NCBI GenBank assembly: GCA_024346835.1 | Contig: AP024866.1 | Location: 248,001 to 312,000 of the forward strand | Reading direction: 5' to 3' | Source: Vibrio comitans | GTDB lineage: Bacteria > Pseudomonadota > Gammaproteobacteria > Enterobacterales > Vibrionaceae | DNA: 64,000 nt | In this document: positions 58,158 to 64,000 of the stretch, piece after piece | Layout of the letters: each line of letters starts with the position of its first letter | Position numbering within the stretch: the first letter of the stretch is position 1 | Translations under genes and position numbers: made by a program | The notes under the pieces: model-generated | The model's database searches: none | Told to the model about the DNA's origin: nothing | What the model saw: only the letters and a program-made list of their open reading frames with translations

Positions 58158-61100
58158 ATTTTCATCTTACGTTGTTGTTTTATTTGCTCTAGTCAGCTTT
58201 CAAACTTTGGCTGAGGCTCGATTGCCTATCAACAATCAAGCTTCCATCAAAACAGCTATTCAGAGTTGGAATACAGGTAAGAAAGTCGACTTCTCAGGAG
58301 AAGGTCGAGTGAGTGGAGCTACTGATAAAGACAAGGTTGGTTATAACTCTGTAGATGGTAATCACAATAAAGCCTGCAGCAATCGCGATTGTGTTGCAGA
58401 CCAAGATAATTATCTGCTCGGCGAAACACCGTCTTTTACGATACCTGATGGGGCTATTCAGATAAACAATGCCGACAAAGGTACTGTGCTATCAAGTGGT
58501 ATTTATTATTATTCTGGTGATGAATTTAAGCTTGATTCAAATCAGTTCATAGCTTTCTCTGGACCTGCAACCCTTTACGTAAAAAAGCTAACCATTGATG
58601 GTGGTACTATCAATGTACAAACAGAGGATCCCAATGACTTTGTTTTGATCGCGTCGGGTGACACTAGCATTAAATATGCAGATGAAATCTATGGGCATAT
58701 CTTTTCCGCTGGTACAATGGATACCTCCTTTACTGACCTATACGGAACAATCTCCACTGGAAGTGACTTGAAAATAGATGAAGGAGGCGTTTTAAATGGC
58801 TCTTTACCTGATATTCCACCTATTCTTCCCCCTGAACTTGAGACCTGTGACTTCAAATCAAACGAAAGATTTGGCGTCGCTTTTGAGCTTTTGAATGTCG
58901 AGTTGACGGAAAAAGTATTAGCTACCAAAGGTGTTGGCGGTGGAGCAGGTAGTGAAATATTAATGCCTATTTGGACTAATGATCCGAACATTGATAGCTG
59001 GGTACCACCTGCGGGATACGTGAAAGGTGACGTAGTTATTCGAGACACTCTAACAGAGGCAGGTAATGACTATCAGATACAGCTGATCTTTGAACCCGCT
59101 TCTGGTGGTGGTAACAACAAAACAGGTGACCTTTACTACTATCTCTACAGAGAGGATGTTCCGACAGAAGGCTGGTATCTAATTGATGTTCAACCTGTGG
59201 ATTTTGGTGACCTTAACAGTGTGAATATTCTGGTCGGTGGCGAGGATATGACGAATGTCAATTGTGATGCATCGACACCACCAGAGGTTCCAGAGATAGA
59301 ACTTCCTGAAATATGCCCTTTGTTTACAGGCCCGGCGCAGCGTTGGGATGGTACCTTTGCAGGCAATGTTCAGCCTGAAATCCATATTCAAAACTCTTCT
59401 TCAATCATAGGTACTTTTGATGAAGGGGAGATCGGTTTTGATCCTGAAGATAAATTCCGTGACGATGGAGATGATGGTTGTGATGGCAACGCCTGTATCG
59501 GGAACGCCAATTTAATAGTTGCCCAGCCTGACTTTGAGTCGTTCGATAATACTGGTTTAGCTAATGTCGAACCTAGTGACGGCCAGACCTTGATTCCGGG
59601 TAACTACAACAAACTAACTATTTCAAATAATGTCACCCTAAGCAGTGGCGAGTACTTCATTGAAGATCTTGATATTGAAGACAGTGGCACGCTGACAGTT
59701 GCGGGTAAAGCAGTACTTCATCTGCACAAATTTGAGGTAGAGAACGGTGGTGTAATTGATACCTCAGCCATTAACCAGAATGAGCTATTCATATTTGTAG
59801 AGAGTGACGACAAGGTCAAGATACATAGTGTTTTTGACCTCGATGCACTTATTGTTTCTAACAATGAGGTCGAGCTTCATAAAGGTGTGAATTTATATGG
59901 TGCAATTACCTCACCATATATAGATTTGCACGATACCTCTAGCATTAACTCAACCATCCCTGCCTCTTGTGCACCCGATATACCTCCAGAAATCCCTGAA
60001 CAGTGCAGCGTATTTCCTAATGCCATTCAGTCTTGGTCTCGAAGCAATAATAGTGATTCGAACGTTATATTTGGTGGTGGAGCTACAGTCACAGGTACAG
60101 CTTCAGGAGAGGGAAATGTAGGTTTCCATGCTGTAGAAAAGAACTTTGATAGCCAAACCGCATGTGACGGCAACGAGTGTATTGCGGATACAAGCCTATT
60201 GGTAACCGAGCCAGCAGTATTGGATTTTAATCCTACGGGGCAAAATATTGTCATTGGGTGGACAGACGAACGCGAACCCATTGAACCTGGTAATTACTCA
60301 AGCATCACGCTTAGCTCTGGCATTTATGAGTTGACCGGACAAAACTATGATGTAGGTACCTTTACTCTCAGTAGTGGAGGTACTTTGTATGTTAAGCGCG
60401 GGACTCTACTCAAGGTTAATCAGCTCAATATTAGTAACGGCGCGCAGGTTATTCTAGAGGGTGAAGGTGAGGAATCCTGGCTTGTCTGGGGTGAAAGTTG
60501 GAATGGTCAAACTGCGCTTGTCTCTGTTTCTATAGGTGATATCCCCGTAGATATTTTTAGCCGGGGCAAAGTGGTGCTAAATGGCTCAACTAAGGTGTTG
60601 GGCTCTGTAACTGCCGATCAGCTAGAGATTTTAGGTAGTGCGAGTGTTCAGCGTACAACAGACAACTGTGAGCAACCTGATATCCCTGATATGTGTCTTT
60701 ACTTCCCAAACGTCTCTCAAACTTGGGTTGGTAGTGAAGGAGATAAACTACACGTAGGCGGCAACGAGAGCAGTCGCATTGTTGGGGCTGTTGAAAGAGA
60801 TAGCGAGTTTTTTGTGGGTTATAGCCAGAGCGTGATCGACAAAGAAAACAATATCCTTTGTGAGGGACAGGCGTGTAAAGGTGCTGACGACCTCAAACTA
60901 CAAGAAGCTCCAGACTTTGATTCTATGACCTTCGATAATTACTCGCTTGGTGAATATGACTTGAGTGGAAATGAAACTCTTATACCTGGCGACTATGGCT
61001 TTTTAGAAATAGAAAATGGCGAAACCGTAACCCTTACTTCAGGTACCTATAATATCCAACGAATCGATGTTAAAGATGGCCGACTGAGGGTTGAACCTGG

Positions 61101-63690
61101 ATCGCAAGTACTTCTATATGTTCACAAGTTAGAAGTAAAAGATAACGGTACTGTTCAACATGATGGTAACCCTGAAAACTTCTATATTATTTCCCCAACC
61201 ACAACTTATCGTAAACAAGATGGTAAGAGCGAAGATTCGAAGATTAAATTTGATTCAAAGGATGTGGACGACGTAATTGGCTATAACTTCTCAGCTCTCA
61301 TTTTGGCTAAGAAGAAAGTAGAGCTTAGAGAGACGGTGCGGATTACTGGTGCGGTGACTACACCTGAAGTCCATGTTCATGACAACTCGTATCTAATCAA
61401 CGGTGTGCCGGATGAGTGTCTTCCTCCATCAGGTGATTATGGTTTAGAACTCTTTCCTTCACAAGGGATTGAACTGACCTGTGAGCCTCAGACAATAAAC
61501 TTCCAAGTCTTGGACTCATCTGGTAACCCTACAGGATCATATACTGGGAATATTGTTATTACTGCCTCTGGCGGCGCAGCGCCTAGCTTTACCGTTTTAG
61601 AGGGTAGTTTTGAGGGAGGTAACTCTTATAAGCCAAACAGTGATGGTTTGCTGAGACTAAATTTGGAAGAGAGCACTGTCAGCAATGTAGTTGTGGAAGG
61701 TACTTTGTCTGATAGTTCCTCAAACACCTTAGTAACAGGTAACTACAAGTTTGTAGCTTATAAGTTCGGGTTTAGTAGCAACCCAACCAACATTATTGCA
61801 GGTAAGGTATCGGATCGACTGAATGTTCAACCTCTCCAATGCGAAGGAAATCAAGCTGTAGTTTCTGATGATTACAATGGAGTGAAAGATGTAGCCCTCT
61901 CAGTCACTAGTTATGATTTACCAACTTCTACCCAGCGCAGTGATGAAGTTGTTAGCATTAGAGATACTAGACAGTCAAATGGTTGGCAGACCACTCCGCA
62001 GAACGCTTTCAGCCTAGACTTTAGTACTAATTCGACTGCCCGAATTCGAATAGACTACGAAGAAGCAGGTGCAGTATCCTACATCATGAGTGATGAGATA
62101 TGTATCAATATCGAAGGGCAAGATGAGCCTGAGTGTAGAACCTATGAAGGCGTCCACAACATACAATCACGCCCTTGGACCTATGCACTTTGTAGTCCGA
62201 TAAGTGCTGATATGTCGGGAACGTCAGAACAAGGTTCTAAATTTAGCGTCTCTGGTATTCCATTCGCGCTAGATGCAGTGCCAATTAAGTTCATAAACGG
62301 TGGAAGTACATCAGGTGAGATTGATGTATCAGAGATGTGTGGAAATCTGGCTCAATTGGAAACCAAGAATTTCTACTTAAATAGTGCCCCAAGTGTTTCG
62401 ACGATTCTAGAAGCTGAATTGGATACTCCGCCTAGTGGTCGCCTAGGTGAGGATGGCCTTGAGGGGGTTCCTGAAAACGGTGTACCAAATGATACAAACT
62501 CGAATGGTCCACTACAATTCAGTGCTTTACGCTGGTCTGAAGCAGGTAGCATACGAGTAAAAGCGAAGACACTAAATGATATAAATTATTTGTTTGAGCC
62601 AATTCAGCCAGGCTATCGCACCGTGGGGCGTTTCGTGCCTCAGCAGTTAGTCATGTTAGACCCAAGCAACGGCGGTTGGACACAATGGCTGTATAGTTCG
62701 GGGCATGATGGCTTTGCTTATATGAGTCAACCAATTACCCATAATTTTAAGTTACAGGCCATGTCTGCTTCAGGTTCTGAGACTCAAAACTATGGTTTGT
62801 TTAATAACAGCTTGATCTCTTCAGTGGATTACGTAGCGCAAACCAAGAGTGAGTCTCCAGAGATAGATTTTGTAGCAGATTCTAGAATAAATGGCATCCA
62901 GACTTGGGGAGGAGAGAGTTGGCCTAAATCTCTGGCTGATGATCCTTCGATATTGTCCATAAGTATTGATGACTTCACGTTGTGGAAAAAGACGACATCA
63001 TCCGGTAGTTCGGCATTAACAACGACTGCCGATGGCCCATTCGGTAAAGATAATAACGTAGACTTTGGCCTAGAGGTGAGTGATGTAGTGGATGATGTAG
63101 AAATATTGGGGTTAGATATTCCATCGCTAGTGTCAGACGACAATATAGGTAAACGCTTCTCCGTTCAGCCTGATTTTCGATACGGTCGAATGCACTTAGG
63201 TGATGTAGGTGGTAATACTGGAGATACGATTCGAGTACCTTTGAAAACAGAGTTCTGGGATAGCAAAAACTTTGTTCGCAATCGTGATGATAACCTAGGT
63301 AGTAAATATGATGCTGCTCAAGCCTATTGTTTGCAAACCATATGGTCTAATGATGCTGCGCAAAGAGATAGTATTGCAAGACTTGATTCATATGGGCAGA
63401 AAAGTGTAATCGAAGGAACCTCGTCAGCTCTGCAAGCCAATCATCAACCTAGAACTGCAAATGAAAGAACTCAGGTTCGTTTGTGGCTTCGTCAAGGAAT
63501 GTCATCCCCGCAGCGCGGTGAAAGCGATGTTGACTGTAGCAATGGTGTCTCATACACAGACCAACCATGGCTCCAATACAACTGGAGAGACAAAGGCGAC
63601 GAAGACCCATCAACCGTTGTCACCTTCGGTACCTTCCGAGGCAATGATCGAATCATATTCAAAGGCGAAAGGGCGCTAATGGGTAATTAA
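58150..63690 (+). CDS. mshQ: Very large exported MSHA-locus protein MshQ
   Basis: Last gene of the MSHA locus; 1846 residues, function unknown, possibly surface-exposed or pilus-associated. I chose ATG 58150, which overlaps the mshP stop (ATGAGTAG) and gives a clean signal peptide (VVVLFALVSFQTLAEA). Residues 24 to about 1095 hold four related beta-rich units (24-220, 388-605, 619-840, 849-1088) separated by Pro-rich linkers such as PDIPPILPPE, PEVPEIELPE and PDIPPEIPEQ; a different domain (about 237-385) follows unit 1. The remainder carries an Ig-like stretch (about 1100-1240) and a C-terminal DUF6701-type region (RFVPQQLVML near 1496). The frame is intact over 5.5 kb. Confidence 0.88.
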   Translation: MSRFSSYVVVLFALVSFQTLAEARLPINNQASIKTAIQSWNTGKKVDFSGEGRVSGATDKDKVGYNSVDGNHNKACSNRDCVADQDNYLLGETPSFTIPDGAIQINNADKGTVLSSGIYYYSGDEFKLDSNQFIAFSGPATLYVKKLTIDGGTINVQTEDPNDFVLIASGDTSIKYADEIYGHIFSAGTMDTSFTDLYGTISTGSDLKIDEGGVLNGSLPDIPPILPPELETCDFKSNERFGVAFELLNVELTEKVLATKGVGGGAGSEILMPIWTNDPNIDSWVPPAGYVKGDVVIRDTLTEAGNDYQIQLIFEPASGGGNNKTGDLYYYLYREDVPTEGWYLIDVQPVDFGDLNSVNILVGGEDMTNVNCDASTPPEVPEIELPEICPLFTGPAQRWDGTFAGNVQPEIHIQNSSSIIGTFDEGEIGFDPEDKFRDDGDDGCDGNACIGNANLIVAQPDFESFDNTGLANVEPSDGQTLIPGNYNKLTISNNVTLSSGEYFIEDLDIEDSGTLTVAGKAVLHLHKFEVENGGVIDTSAINQNELFIFVESDDKVKIHSVFDLDALIVSNNEVELHKGVNLYGAITSPYIDLHDTSSINSTIPASCAPDIPPEIPEQCSVFPNAIQSWSRSNNSDSNVIFGGGATVTGTASGEGNVGFHAVEKNFDSQTACDGNECIADTSLLVTEPAVLDFNPTGQNIVIGWTDEREPIEPGNYSSITLSSGIYELTGQNYDVGTFTLSSGGTLYVKRGTLLKVNQLNISNGAQVILEGEGEESWLVWGESWNGQTALVSVSIGDIPVDIFSRGKVVLNGSTKVLGSVTADQLEILGSASVQRTTDNCEQPDIPDMCLYFPNVSQTWVGSEGDKLHVGGNESSRIVGAVERDSEFFVGYSQSVIDKENNILCEGQACKGADDLKLQEAPDFDSMTFDNYSLGEYDLSGNETLIPGDYGFLEIENGETVTLTSGTYNIQRIDVKDGRLRVEPGSQVLLYVHKLEVKDNGTVQHDGNPENFYIISPTTTYRKQDGKSEDSKIKFDSKDVDDVIGYNFSALILAKKKVELRETVRITGAVTTPEVHVHDNSYLINGVPDECLPPSGDYGLELFPSQGIELTCEPQTINFQVLDSSGNPTGSYTGNIVITASGGAAPSFTVLEGSFEGGNSYKPNSDGLLRLNLEESTVSNVVVEGTLSDSSSNTLVTGNYKFVAYKFGFSSNPTNIIAGKVSDRLNVQPLQCEGNQAVVSDDYNGVKDVALSVTSYDLPTSTQRSDEVVSIRDTRQSNGWQTTPQNAFSLDFSTNSTARIRIDYEEAGAVSYIMSDEICINIEGQDEPECRTYEGVHNIQSRPWTYALCSPISADMSGTSEQGSKFSVSGIPFALDAVPIKFINGGSTSGEIDVSEMCGNLAQLETKNFYLNSAPSVSTILEAELDTPPSGRLGEDGLEGVPENGVPNDTNSNGPLQFSALRWSEAGSIRVKAKTLNDINYLFEPIQPGYRTVGRFVPQQLVMLDPSNGGWTQWLYSSGHDGFAYMSQPITHNFKLQAMSASGSETQNYGLFNNSLISSVDYVAQTKSESPEIDFVADSRINGIQTWGGESWPKSLADDPSILSISIDDFTLWKKTTSSGSSALTTTADGPFGKDNNVDFGLEVSDVVDDVEILGLDIPSLVSDDNIGKRFSVQPDFRYGRMHLGDVGGNTGDTIRVPLKTEFWDSKNFVRNRDDNLGSKYDAAQAYCLQTIWSNDAAQRDSIARLDSYGQKSVIEGTSSALQANHQPRTANERTQVRLWLRQGMSSPQRGESDVDCSNGVSYTDQPWLQYNWRDKGDEDPSTVVTFGTFRGNDRIIFKGERALMGN

Positions 63691-63758
63691 AACTGGCAAT
63701 TTTGGCGCCTAAGTCAGAACAACGTCAGAAAAAGGCACTTTATATCAATCTTTGTAAT

Positions 63759-63789
63759 CCAATGCCTTGCTGAATAAGTGTGGCATTGG
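63759..63789. repeat. 8-bp inverted repeat upstream of mreB
   Basis: CCAATGCC (63759-63766) and GGCATTGG (63782-63789), 15 bases apart, in the 150-base gap between mshQ and mreB. No T-run follows, so it is not a canonical terminator; it may be an mRNA leader structure or operator. Confidence 0.45.
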
Positions 63790-63825
63790 TACATTTAGTA
63801 CAATTTTGTCTTCCAAAGATTGTGA

Positions 63826-64000
<175 letters not shown>

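Overview
The window is a piece of a chromosome from a Vibrio or very close relative. Four things point there: the 16S rRNA sequence, a complete MSHA type IV pilus locus ending next to mreB, a gene order I recall from the Vibrio cholerae VC0374-VC0415 region (pgi, dusA, cysJIH, metH, lysC, uvrA, galU, qstR, ssb, msh, mreB), and the general base and codon use. No phage, transposase, integron or CRISPR array is visible. Names rest on motif and family recognition from the translated sequence; no database search was run.

Layout. 1-7.8 kb: the 3' end of pgi, then dusA with the small phage-shock gene pspG behind its own sigma-54 promoter, an outer-membrane beta-barrel gene, a small conserved hypothetical gene, and the assimilatory sulfate reduction operon cysJ-cysI-cysH. 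7.9-25.2 kb: three tandem rRNA operons (16S-23S-5S, unit about 5.4-5.8 kb) with three different 16S-23S spacers: no tRNA; Ile(GAT)+Ala(TGC); Glu(TTC)+Lys(TTT)+Val(TAC). A tRNA-Asp and a strong terminator close the array. 25.3-35 kb: an unknown membrane-anchored protein, metA and metH (each behind tandem 8-bp MetJ boxes) with a CPA1 antiporter between them, a 166-bp palindromic dispersed repeat, lysC, and a class V aminotransferase. 35-42.3 kb: a PglL/Wzy-like O-oligosaccharyltransferase or ligase, uvrA with a candidate LexA box, galU, a LuxR-type regulator matching QstR, and ssb. 42.4-63.7 kb: the MSHA locus mshH(csrD)-I-J-K-L-M-N-E-G-F-B-A-A'-C-D-O-P-Q in one direction with many stop/start overlaps. 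63.8 kb to the end: the start of mreB.

How the genes fit together. CysJ and CysI form sulfite reductase and CysH makes the sulfite; the sulfide feeds cysteine and, through MetA and MetH, methionine. LysC supplies aspartyl phosphate to lysine, methionine and threonine synthesis. In the MSHA locus, MshL is the secretin, MshE the extension ATPase with a c-di-GMP-binding N-terminus, MshG the platform, MshI/J/K/M/N/F accessory and alignment proteins, MshA the major pilin, MshB/C/D/O/P minor pilins, and MshQ a very large exported protein.

I did not find an obviously new multi-gene system. The points most worth a second look are: the triple rRNA array with a terminator-like hairpin where the tRNAs should be in unit 1; an inverted repeat that could fold around tRNA-Ile in unit 2; two adjacent mshA-type pilin genes with different codon use and a terminator after the second; a 1846-residue MshQ whose first 1100 residues hold four related domains; the repeat element that supplies the stop codon of lysC; and the MetJ, LexA and sigma-54 sites readable directly from the DNA.
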